Of a stretch of 34,849 bases of DNA, positions 16,780-23,629 are shown in pieces. Origin of the DNA: Chroococcidiopsidaceae cyanobacterium CP_BM_ER_R8_30 (GTDB lineage Bacteria > Cyanobacteriota > Cyanobacteriia > Cyanobacteriales > Chroococcidiopsidaceae); NCBI GenBank assembly GCA_019244235.1, contig JAFASY010000100.1:1-34849 (forward strand), in the 5' to 3' direction. Positions within the stretch are counted from its first letter, which is position 1, and the number at the start of each line of letters is the position of its first letter. Below the pieces are notes generated by a model that worked only from the letters and a program-made list of their open reading frames with translations, did not search any database and was not told where the DNA came from. The translations under genes were made by a program, and so were the position numbers.

Positions 16780-16929
16780 TACTAAGGTAACAACATTTTC
16801 GCTGCCCTATTATCGCTCATCTTGAGAAGAAGCGAACAATGTATACACCCAGGGTTAGTCACAGGCTAGGACGCGCCAGCGACCTTCACTAGCAAACTTC
16901 TGCTAATTCAAAGAAAAATTAGACTTTGA
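16780..16929. other. Spacer between the toxin gene and the Hsp70 fragment
   Basis: This 150 bp stretch lies between the two divergent fragments. No gene, hairpin or promoter is convincing. It probably contains the junction where the toxin module was joined to the Hsp70 fragment. AGCGAACAATGTATACA near 16830-16850 is only a faint resemblance to a transposon-end site. Confidence 0.3.
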
Positions 16930-17776
16930 TGCTTTCTGCAGATTTCTCACTTTGACGCAGGGAAAGATTTCCTCTCCACCATGTTGCTGTTTGCTGCTTC
17001 TGAACTCAACCTGGGCGATGAAGAAGTTGTCTTCACTGTCCCCGTCGAAGCCTTCGAGCATTACGAAAACTGGCTAACAGAGGTAGCAGAAGTTGCTGGC
17101 ATCCGTCGCTTCCGCTTAATTGACGAGCCATCAGCCGCTGCCTTGGGTTACGGGGCGCACATCCAGCCTGGGGATGTCTATCTCATCTTTGACTTTGGTG
17201 GCGGCACTCTAGATGTGGCAGTTGTGCTGATTGAAGCGCCAGAACAATCTCAAGTTGGTCGCCGTTGTCGAGTATTGGGCAAAGCCGGGATAGAACTTGG
17301 TGGTGCTACCCTCGATCAGTGGCTATTTCAGGACGTACTTAAACAAACTGAACGCAGTGATACCGATGACGACGTGCGCCTACTCAGTCGAGCGCTACTA
17401 GTAGAATGCGAACGAGCTAAGGTGCGGTTGTCAGACTACGAACGAGCTGACGGAACTGTGATGAACCCGAATACGGGTGCAGTGTTGTCAGCAGAGTGTA
17501 CCCGCAGCCGATTTGAAGAGTTGCTGGACGAGAACGAGGCATTTACCCAAATTGACCAAACTATTCGTCGCGCTCTCAATGCTGCCCGCGAACGAGGCTA
17601 CCAGGAAGAAAACATTAAGGCAGTGCTACTGGTAGGTGGCAGCAGCCAAATTCCTTCTGTCCAACGCACAGTAAGGCGCATCTTTGGTAAAGAGCGGGTG
17701 ATGCTCAACCGTCCTTTAGATGCTGTGGCGCGGGGAGCGGCGGCATTTGTGGCAGGCGTAGACTTCATCGAGTACT
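16930..17776 (+). pseudogene. Internal fragment of an Hsp70 (DnaK)-family gene
   Basis: The frame from about 16945 onward carries Hsp70 ATPase sequence: DEEVVFTVPVEAFEHYENWL, RLIDEPSAAALGYG, the phosphate-2 motif FDFGGGTLDVAVV and the adenosine motif AVLLVGGSSQIPSV, then RPLDAVARGAAAFVAGVDF. The N-terminal phosphate-1 motif (DLGTT type) is missing, because an in-frame stop lies at 16927 and no upstream homology is seen. The C-terminus stops at about 17776, where the sequence turns into transposon right-end DNA and ends ISVQTSI at 17829. Both sides are therefore lost and it cannot bind ATP normally. The longest open frame with ATG is 16981-17829. It could be cargo or a host gene split by the element. 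Confidence 0.75.
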
Positions 17777-17799
17777 ATTCTTCTCTACTAATAAAGCCC

Positions 17800-17871
17800 G
17801 ACACAATATCTGTCCAAACTTCAATTTGACATTCAATCTGTCGCCACGGACAAATAACTTCTCGCTCTTCA
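17800..17871 (-). repeat. Right-end TnsB-type binding sites
   Basis: Reading from 17871 on the minus strand: GCGAGAAGTTATTTGTC, then GGCGACAGATTGAATGTCA, then GGACAGATATTGTGTCG. The second differs by one base in its core from the left-end site at 14798 (GCGACAAATTGAATGTCA) and resembles the ShCAST end site GTGACAGATTAATGTCA that I remember. Copy orientation is inverted relative to the left end, as expected for a right end. Confidence 0.7.
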
Positions 17872-17879
17872 GCAACTAA

Positions 17880-17952
17880 TGGAGGTAAGCGGACTCGAAC
17901 CGCTGACATCCTGCTTGCAAAGCAGGCGCTCTACCAGCTGAGCTATACCCCC
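17880..17952 (-). tRNA. tRNA-Ala (anticodon TGC)
   Basis: On the minus strand GGGGGTA (acceptor) pairs with TACCTCC, including one G-T pair, followed by discriminator A. The D arm is GCTC-AGCTGGTA-GAGC. The anticodon arm is CCTGC-TTTGCAA-GCAGG, giving anticodon TGC, and the T arm is AGCGG-TTCGAGT-CCGCT. The gene is 73 nt with no encoded CCA. Its 3' end is 8 bp from the right end of the transposon remnant; tRNA genes are typical neighbours of type V-K and related Tn7-like elements. Confidence 0.96.
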
Positions 17953-18112
17953 AGAAATTTTCGCTCAAAGTGGACGATTTTAAACCGCCTTCACTATCAT
18001 AGCTCCTATAGCACCTTTACATACAGGGTTAAGTAGAAAAATTTTGGGGATATGCCACCCTGAAGTTTGCTCCTGTAGGGTAAGTCGCGAAAATTCCAAG
18101 GGAGCACAGGTC

Positions 18113-18949
18113 ATGACCCAGGTAGTTGCAGCATTCTATAAATTTGTGAGTCTGCCAGACTTTGCCGAGAAACGGCACTCCCTGTTGTCTCACTGTCAAG
18201 CGCAGGGGGTTAGAGGGACAATTCTACTGGCAGCAGAAGGTATTAACGGAACAATCGCAGCTTCTTCACATGATACGATTGACTTTGTTCTATCCTTTCT
18301 GCGCTCTGACCCGCGTTTAGCAGATTTGGAACATAAAGAGTCTTATGCCGAACTCCCACCGTTCGACCGGATGAAAGTGCGGTTGAAATCAGAAATTGTC
18401 ACTCTAGGGTTGCTGGAAATCAACCCCAATCAGCAAGTTGGTACCTACGTGAGCCCCAAGGATTGGAATGCCTTAATCTCGACTCCAGAAGTAACTGTAC
18501 TCGACACCCGTAACGATTATGAGGTGAGTATCGGTACCTTCAAAGGAGCACGCAATCCTAAAACAGCTTCATTCCGTCAATTCCCGAATTATGTTTGTAA
18601 CCAGCTCGATCCAAGCAAGCATAAAAAGATCGCTCTATTTTGTACTGGTGGTATTCGCTGTGAAAAAGCTTCATCGTTCATGCTGAATCAAGGGTTTCAA
18701 GAGGTTTATCACCTTAAAGGAGGTATTCTCAAATACTTGGCAGAAGTTCCGGCAACAGAGAGTTTGTGGCAGGGGGAGTGTTTTGTCTTTGACCAGCGCG
18801 TTGCTGTTAGTCATGGGTTGGCAATAGGCACCTACACGATCTGTCAAAACTGTGGTCGTCCCATTTCTGAAGCTGTATGGACCTCTCCTCAGCATCAAGA
18901 ACGTCTTGCCTGCCCTTACTGTTTAAGGTATCCCTGCTGCACAAAATAA
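18113..18949 (+). CDS. trhO: tRNA uridine(34) hydroxylase TrhO (rhodanese family)
   Basis: Oxygen-dependent hydroxylation of U34 of certain tRNAs to 5-hydroxyuridine. An N-terminal acylphosphatase-like domain ([27 protein letters not shown]) is followed by a rhodanese domain with [15 protein letters not shown]. The catalytic Cys is in [11 protein letters not shown] at about residue 177, with a second Cys at 182. The C-terminal tail contains a CxxC pair (CQNCGRP) and CPYC, as in the family. I choose ATG 18113 (MTQVVAAF). The longer frame from 18044 adds 23 residues unlike the family. The neighbouring tRNA gene is probably coincidental. A short-stem terminator follows. Confidence 0.93.
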   Translation: MTQVVAAFYKFVSLPDFAEKRHSLLSHCQAQGVRGTILLAAEGINGTIAASSHDTIDFVLSFLRSDPRLADLEHKESYAELPPFDRMKVRLKSEIVTLGLLEINPNQQVGTYVSPKDWNALISTPEVTVLDTRNDYEVSIGTFKGARNPKTASFRQFPNYVCNQLDPSKHKKIALFCTGGIRCEKASSFMLNQGFQEVYHLKGGILKYLAEVPATESLWQGECFVFDQRVAVSHGLAIGTYTICQNCGRPISEAVWTSPQHQERLACPYCLRYPCCTK

Positions 18950-18961
18950 GTCTGTCTCTCC

Positions 18962-18983
18962 TCCCAATGGGGGATTTTTTTTT
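18962..18983 (+). terminator. Terminator after trhO
   Basis: TCCC-AATGG-GGGA forms a short 4 bp stem followed by nine T residues. The stem is weak but the T run and position 12 nt after the trhO stop fit a Rho-independent terminator. Confidence 0.6.
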
Positions 18984-19127
18984 ATTTATACCAAATAGAG
19001 CCTAAAAACGGTAAAATAAGATACAGAATATAAAGCGTTCATCTCCATTGGCACTTGAAGCCAAATGAGACGGAAGTAGGGATTGCTCCCGAAGGAACGC
19101 GCCTCTGTTAAATCAAAAGGCGAAACC

Positions 19128-19409
19128 ATGAAACTTCTCTATCGCGGTGTTGGCTACGAATACAATGCATCCAAAGTTCCACTCGAAGATCGGAATAGAA
19201 CTGTTGACGCGGTTCATGCACCTCAGCCGACTTTGCAGTTGAGATACCGTGGGAATACCTATATGGTCAACCCTCATGCCGAAGCCGTCTCAACTCCTAA
19301 CTCAGAGACGGTCCGCCATTTAAGCTACCGTGGAACGACCTATAGAGTGAATGGCTCTGTCCAAGCAGATGTTAGAGGTGTGTTTCCCAAACTGGCGCTA
19401 GTCTGGTAA
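19128..19409 (+). CDS. DUF4278 family protein with three YRG repeats
   Basis: A 93 aa protein of a cyanobacterial family of unknown function. It shows three copies of the motif (L)xYRGxxYxVN: LLYRGVGYEYN at the start, LRYRGNTYMVNP in the middle and LSYRGTTYRVNG near the end. The family hallmark is this short beta-rich repeat. I start at ATG 19128 (MKLLYRG), the usual N-terminus; the frame is open upstream but the extra residues are not family-like. No membrane segment or signal peptide is visible. The gene stands alone and converges on amt. Confidence 0.85.
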   Translation: MKLLYRGVGYEYNASKVPLEDRNRTVDAVHAPQPTLQLRYRGNTYMVNPHAEAVSTPNSETVRHLSYRGTTYRVNGSVQADVRGVFPKLALVW

Positions 19410-19455
19410 GTGTCAAGTGATAGCTTTTGTTTAAAACAATTGGATATACCAAAGC

Positions 19456-19506
19456 AGAGAAAGCACGAAGTAAGCATTACAGTTGCCCCTACTTCATGCT
19501 TTCTCT
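19456..19506. terminator. Bidirectional terminator between DUF4278 gene and amt
   Basis: AGAGAAAGCACGAAGTA (19456-19472) pairs with TACTTCATGCTTTCTCT (19490-19506) with one mismatch over 17 bp, loop 17 nt. It lies between the convergent ends of the two genes and can serve both strands. The flanking T runs are short. Confidence 0.7.
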
Positions 19507-19567
19507 TGTCAGTTGGACAGAGCATTGCTCCTAGAGCTGATGCATCTCCTGAACTGCCTGCTGTTAG

Positions 19568-21379
19568 TTAGGTCTCGACATCATAGCGGTCTGTTCTTCC
19601 CAGTTGCGCAGAAGCTTGCGAACCCATTGGTGTGGCAGAAGATGTGATTACGTACTCTGGGTAAGCTGGAATACCATGCTCATGCAGGTCCAATCCTTCC
19701 AATTCGCCCTCTTTCGACACCCGTAGCGTGCCGGTCAAATTCACTAAGAACATCACTCCCATAGCCACAGCGAACGTAGAAAGAGTAATGATCAGGTTAC
19801 CAATAATTTGTGCAACTAACACTTGCGTCCCACCGCCATAAAATAGCCCTCTCAATGGTGCTGAGGTGTCAGCTCCAAAGGGACCAGTCGCGCCGAACTC
19901 ACCAGTGGCAAATAAACCCAGAGACCATGTGCCCCAGATACCGCAAAAGCCGTGGACAGGCACTGCGCCGATGGGGTCGTCAATCCGAAGCCATTCAAGG
20001 AGTTCAACACCTAAAACCACAATCACACCCGCCACTGCTCCCAAAATAATGGCACCAGTCGGGTTCACCCAATAGCAGGGACAGGTAATTGCCACTAAGC
20101 CTGCTAAAAAACCATTGACTGTGAAGCCTAAATCCCACTTCTTCGTCATGGGGAAGGCGACAAACATTGCCGCCAAACCTCCCGCACATGCTGCCAATGT
20201 CGTGTTAGCAGCGACACGTCCAATTCCCTGAAAGTCCAATGCTGAAAGCGTCGAGCCTGGATTGAAACCGTACCACCCGAACCACAGGATGAGACCACCT
20301 GATGCAGCGATCACGAGGTCATGTGGCAGCATAGGTCCACCACCGTCACGCTTGAAGGTACGACCCAGACGCGGACCAAGAGCGATCGCTCCTGCCAGTG
20401 CAATGAATCCTCCAATTGTGTGCACAACTGTAGATCCGGCAAAGTCATGAAACCCTATCCCCAGGGAGGGCAGGAAATGGTCTTTGGTACCCATCGTTGC
20501 GAGAAACCCGTCTGGTCCCCAGGCCCAGTGACCAATAATCGGATAGATGAACCCGGAAACGGCAATGCTGTAGAATATATCGCCCACAAATCCTGTGCGC
20601 CCAATCATTGCCCCAGAGGTAATCGTTGAGCAAGTGTCAGCAAAGGCAAACTGAAAGATCCAGACGGCTAGAAATGCTACACCCGTACTTTCATAAGTAG
20701 CGGGAGCCCCTCCCAAGAAAAACCAGTGATGCCCAATAAAGCCGTTACCCTCGCTAAACATGAAAGCAAAGCCAATGGCATAGAATAAAATGCCGCAAAG
20801 ACAAGTATCAACAATACACTCCATCAACACATTGACAGTTTCGCGAGAGCGGCAGAAGCCAGCTTCTAGCATTGTGAAACCCACCTGCATCGCAAACACG
20901 AGGAAGGCAGCTATTAGGGTCCAGACGGTGTTGATTGGGTTAACGATGTCATTCCCCTTCAGGACGGGGTCGACAGCCAGAGCTGCTGACCCTGTGAAAG
21001 TCGAGACTAAAGTTGAGATGAGGGGAATTGCCATCAGCAGAAGTGCAATAGCCCCAACCTTACCTAGCAGCAAGAGGTAAGCGTAGCGCCTCCATTCAGG
21101 ATCACGTAGCCGTTGCCACAATCGCGTCTTCTTGTTAGCTCGTTGAAATAGTCGAGTGCGCATCAAGAATTTCTTTAGTGTAGGACGAATTCCGTTCTTA
21201 ATGCGGAAAGAGTCTTTTTCTACTAGGGCAAACCCCACCTGTAAAAAAATCACCAAAAAACCTGTGACTAAAGCCCAGGTAACGGTCATTGCTGTATCTA
21301 CTTCCGTACTGAGCATTAGCAAGGTGCCGAGCATTAAACCAAGTATTGGCAACCATCGCCACAATTTTCTAGCTTTCAT
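19568..21379 (-). CDS. amt: Ammonium transporter Amt with partially duplicated N-terminus
   Basis: An Amt/Mep/Rh channel for ammonium uptake in the plasma membrane. From about residue 145 it is a complete Amt with eleven hydrophobic helices, QVGFTMLEAGFCRSRETVN, FADTCSTITSGAM and the twin pore histidines at about 320 (GSTVVHTIGG) and 476 (PVHGFCG). At 603 aa it is longer than the usual 400-500. The extra N-terminus (1-140) contains WALVTGFLVIFLQVGFALVE at 35-54, a degenerate copy of the first Amt helix WTLIAAFLVFAMQVGFTMLE at 153-172, then a basic stretch and another helix. GlnB-type regulation is likely by family but no partner gene is here. Confidence 0.93.
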   Translation of the reverse strand: MKARKLWRWLPILGLMLGTLLMLSTEVDTAMTVTWALVTGFLVIFLQVGFALVEKDSFRIKNGIRPTLKKFLMRTRLFQRANKKTRLWQRLRDPEWRRYAYLLLLGKVGAIALLLMAIPLISTLVSTFTGSAALAVDPVLKGNDIVNPINTVWTLIAAFLVFAMQVGFTMLEAGFCRSRETVNVLMECIVDTCLCGILFYAIGFAFMFSEGNGFIGHHWFFLGGAPATYESTGVAFLAVWIFQFAFADTCSTITSGAMIGRTGFVGDIFYSIAVSGFIYPIIGHWAWGPDGFLATMGTKDHFLPSLGIGFHDFAGSTVVHTIGGFIALAGAIALGPRLGRTFKRDGGGPMLPHDLVIAASGGLILWFGWYGFNPGSTLSALDFQGIGRVAANTTLAACAGGLAAMFVAFPMTKKWDLGFTVNGFLAGLVAITCPCYWVNPTGAIILGAVAGVIVVLGVELLEWLRIDDPIGAVPVHGFCGIWGTWSLGLFATGEFGATGPFGADTSAPLRGLFYGGGTQVLVAQIIGNLIITLSTFAVAMGVMFLVNLTGTLRVSKEGELEGLDLHEHGIPAYPEYVITSSATPMGSQASAQLGRTDRYDVET

Positions 21380-21721
21380 CTGTTATCTTTCCTCGCCCGA
21401 CTGGCAAAGCCTTCATGTTGTCTTTGCCTCAATTTCCAATCCCACCTTCGAGACATGCTCTACCAGACATAGCAGTTCTCAATCTTTTGACCTGGCTTGT
21501 TGACGACTCCTTCTCAGCTTGCGATTTCCAGCAGTCAGGGTGACTAAAGAGCAGTAGCCATATACGCCATTGCCTAAGCAGGTTCAACAGATGACTCTCA
21601 TAACTGCTTGATGTTTAGATCTATCTAGTCGGTTCAGTATATATCTACAGGTCTAGTCACAGACAGTTCTGTATCATGAATAACAAAATCTACCTCTCGA
21701 ATCCATGCAAGTGTCAAAATA
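21380..21721. promoter_or_regulatory. Divergent promoter region of amt and crr7
   Basis: These 342 bp separate the divergent starts of amt (minus) and crr7 (plus). No gene is convincing. TGTATCATGAATAACA at 21670-21685 resembles the NtcA palindrome (GTA-N8-TAC) in one half only. Two other GTA/TAC pairs have six-base spacers. Nitrogen control of amt is expected by family but not shown by the sequence. Confidence 0.35.
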
Positions 21722-22009
21722 ATGAAAGCTAGAGTCACAAAAACTTTCAAAATGCCAGACCCACTAATGTACCAGCAGGATGCCTTTGTCATCCTGGAAA
21801 ATAATCAACCAGAACAGTTTCTGACGAAAGCAGAGCTTTTAGACAAGCTCAAGGGAATTTTGGCTCAACAACAGCAAGAATTACCGCGAGAACTAGAGAA
21901 ATTCTCGTCTACTGAGGCGCAAGCGCAATACTTAGTAGATACTAGCTGCGAACTAGATATTGGACCAGGAAAATATTTACAGTGGTATGCGGTTCGTTTA
22001 GAGAAATAG
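21722..22009 (+). CDS. crr7: Chlororespiratory reduction protein 7 family (CRR7)
   Basis: A 95 aa soluble protein conserved in cyanobacteria and chloroplasts. The plant homologue is needed for the NDH complex that runs cyclic electron flow. Recognisable blocks are LMYQQDAFVILENNQPEQFL, LPRELEKFSSTEAQAQYLVD and the C-terminal ELDIGPGKYLQWYAVRLEK. There is no membrane segment. The gene is convergent with the DUF2854 gene, with only two bases between stop codons. It is the second NDH-related gene in the window besides ndhS, but the two are 18 kb apart. The exact role in cyanobacteria is not settled. Confidence 0.85.
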   Translation: MKARVTKTFKMPDPLMYQQDAFVILENNQPEQFLTKAELLDKLKGILAQQQQELPRELEKFSSTEAQAQYLVDTSCELDIGPGKYLQWYAVRLEK

Positions 22010-22011
22010 GT

Positions 22012-22575
22012 TCAATTTTTCTTGGGAGTAGCAATCAGCGTCAGTTCAATCTTGTCTTGCTCTGGCTGTGATACTTCAACCTTGACTCCTGGACCGAAAA
22101 AGTTGGTCATCTTCTGCTGCTTCTGCTGCCAAACCTCCAGAGGTAGAAAAGGTGAGTCAAACTCCAAAACTAGCGCATAAGCCCCCTCAATTTCGGTCTC
22201 TCTCAATCCTTTAATCTTTGGCCGCTCCTCATCGGTCGGGCTAAGACCCAAGTGAGACAGAGATGTATCCAGATGCGCCCTCTGTCCGTAGCGATAGCGG
22301 GTGACATCTTGGCGAATCTGATTTTGAGTAGCAGTTGCTTGCTGCTGCCTCAGTTCCAGGACTTGAGCTGTTGTTGGGATGCTGAATGGTACTGGCCGTA
22401 ACTCAGCAGCTTTGAGCGCCAAACCGCCTAATAGTAAGGGAATACCATAAAAGAATCCCGCCAGATTCAACGTCGCGTTATCTGTAAAAAAATAAGCGCC
22501 AAGTCCAATGATGAATAAAATACCACCAATGCTCAGGCCCAGCGTTCCTAAAGAAGTTTGACGTAGCATAATCAA
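22012..22575 (-). CDS. DUF2854 membrane protein
   Basis: A 187 aa protein with two hydrophobic helices at about 10-31 and 36-55, followed by a soluble C-terminal domain. LGTLGLSIGGILFIIGLGAY and FYGIPLLLGGLALKAAELRP are typical of the DUF2854 family, found in cyanobacteria and plant chloroplasts. Function is unknown; thylakoid or plasma membrane location is inferred. An ATG two codons downstream (22569) is an equally good start. It faces crr7 tail to tail. Confidence 0.85.
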   Translation of the reverse strand: MIMLRQTSLGTLGLSIGGILFIIGLGAYFFTDNATLNLAGFFYGIPLLLGGLALKAAELRPVPFSIPTTAQVLELRQQQATATQNQIRQDVTRYRYGQRAHLDTSLSHLGLSPTDEERPKIKGLRETEIEGAYALVLEFDSPFLPLEVWQQKQQKMTNFFGPGVKVEVSQPEQDKIELTLIATPKKN

Positions 22576-22734
22576 GAAGTAGCTATCTCCGTAGTCTCTC
22601 CAGCTTTATTATCACATTGCCTTTTAGCTTCTAGTTCGAGACCGAATTCCAGAACTCTGCACTCACTAGATACCTGCTTCCCTCGGTTATGTCTAAACTT
22701 AAATAGTGAGAGTAGCTAATTGGGAAACAACACC

Positions 22735-22917
22735 ATGGAACCAGAAACGATCCGAGAACGAATTGCTATTATTGAGAGTAAACGTGATTCTCTACTGCGG
22801 CTTTTGGAGCAACCAAACTTAGGAAGTCTGAGAATTGACGTCAACCAAGCCTTAGAAGAGATGGATGACTTAGTTGATGAGTTCAAACGGACATTCCCAA
22901 CGGCAGAATCTAATTAG
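22735..22917 (+). CDS. Small helical protein, function unknown
   Basis: A 60 aa acidic protein, MEPETIRERIAIIESKRDSL onward, predicted from its heptad-like pattern to form two helices, possibly a coiled-coil hairpin. There is no membrane segment and no cysteine. I start at ATG 22735; a TTG five codons upstream is less likely. A perfect inverted repeat follows the stop by 20 nt, which supports a real transcription unit. I do not recognise the family. Confidence 0.6.
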   Translation: MEPETIRERIAIIESKRDSLLRLLEQPNLGSLRIDVNQALEEMDDLVDEFKRTFPTAESN

Positions 22918-22936
22918 GGAGATTGTAATATGCATT

Positions 22937-22978
22937 TTGCCGATAAAGCAGTAGGACAGGCATCTACTTTATCGGCAA
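22937..22978. terminator. Perfect inverted repeat between small ORF and response regulator
   Basis: TTGCCGATAAAG (22937-22948) pairs perfectly with CTTTATCGGCAA (22967-22978). It lies between convergent genes, so it probably terminates or protects transcripts from both sides, although no strong T run follows on either strand. Confidence 0.6.
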
Positions 22979-23047
22979 TCTAATTTAAAAAAATATTGGC
23001 TAACTGAAAGCTTTGCTTTTCGCTACTCTAAGTTTCAACCTTGCAGC

Positions 23048-23452
23048 TTACCAATTTGTTACCCGCTGACCTAATTTCTTCACTAGATTGATCAGTTCGG
23101 GTGTAGCGACGTCTTTACGGCAGAAAGCATCTAAACTCCCAACTTGAGTGACGTCATTAACTTTAGGGTTTTCTACAGACGAATAAGCGATAATTTGGGT
23201 ATCCGGTTCAATGTGCTTAATGATGCTGGAGGCGCTCCAGCCATCCATAATCGGCATTTGTAGGTCAAGAATAATAACATCTGGGTGATGCTGCTCAACC
23301 ATCTCTATAGCTTCTCGACCGTTACTTGCTAACCCCACCAGTTCAATGTTCTCCTGACCGGAGAGCGCTAACTGAAGGCTAAAGCGCGTAAGTTCATGGT
23401 CGTCAACAACTAGAACACGCAAGGCTGATGACTGACGGGACAACGTTAACAT
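23048..23452 (-). CDS. Single-domain response regulator
   Basis: A 134 aa stand-alone receiver domain. The acidic pair is Asp17/Asp18 (VLVVDDHELTRFSL), the phosphoacceptor is Asp63 (VIILDLQMPIMDG), the switch Ser is 91-92 (IIAYSS) and the conserved Lys is 113 (AFCRKDV). Nothing follows the receiver, so output must be by protein contact. VDDHELTRFSLQ is NarL-like, but no HTH domain is present. No histidine kinase is adjacent. The gene stands alone on the minus strand with 177 bp of AT-rich DNA between it and ppk. Confidence 0.9.
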   Translation of the reverse strand: MLTLSRQSSALRVLVVDDHELTRFSLQLALSGQENIELVGLASNGREAIEMVEQHHPDVIILDLQMPIMDGWSASSIIKHIEPDTQIIAYSSVENPKVNDVTQVGSLDAFCRKDVATPELINLVKKLGQRVTNW

Positions 23453-23629
23453 CCACTATGTCTATGTAAAGTCAGAGTTTGTATTCTATGTACCTAGATT
23501 ATCGATACAAAGTACATTGGTGCCTCTATCTTTAGGCTAATTGCTTTTACGCAGTTATATCGATTTAATAAAACTTTAACGAAATTATTAATTCTAAATT
23601 TTTAGATAAGATTGAGCGAAATTACCAAG

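Larger units (their letters stand above)
14616..17871. mobile_element. Decayed type V-K CAST-like (Tn7-like) transposon remnant
   Basis: The left end at 14616 reads TGTAGAGCGACAAATTAAAT. The right end, read inward from 17871 on the minus strand, is TGAAGAGCGAGAAGTTATTT. The two share the layout TG, four bases, GCGAC/GCGAG, then an A/T-rich site, like the ends of known type V-K CRISPR-associated transposons. Each end carries further copies of the site. Just inside the left end is a frameshifted, truncated tnsB. tnsC, tniQ, cas12k and a CRISPR array are missing. The interior holds an opposite-strand toxin/immunity module and a fragment of an Hsp70 gene. The flanking 5-mers (ATATA and GCAAC) do not match, so no target duplication survives. 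Ends from two different insertions cannot be excluded. Confidence 0.7.

Noticed and set aside
16981..17829. Intact DnaK-type chaperone
   Set aside because: It lacks the first ATP-binding motif and all of the substrate domain, and ends in transposon repeats. Called a fragment.
14400..17871. CRISPR array or guide RNA of the CAST element
   Set aside because: The only repeats are the terminal transposase sites (period about 30 bp, two copies). They sit at the left end near tnsB, not in an array with spacers.
21670..21685. NtcA binding site for amt
   Set aside because: TGTATCATGAATAACA has only one good half (GTA-N8-AAC instead of TAC) and is nearly 300 bp from the amt start. Two other GTA/TAC pairs nearby have six-base spacers.
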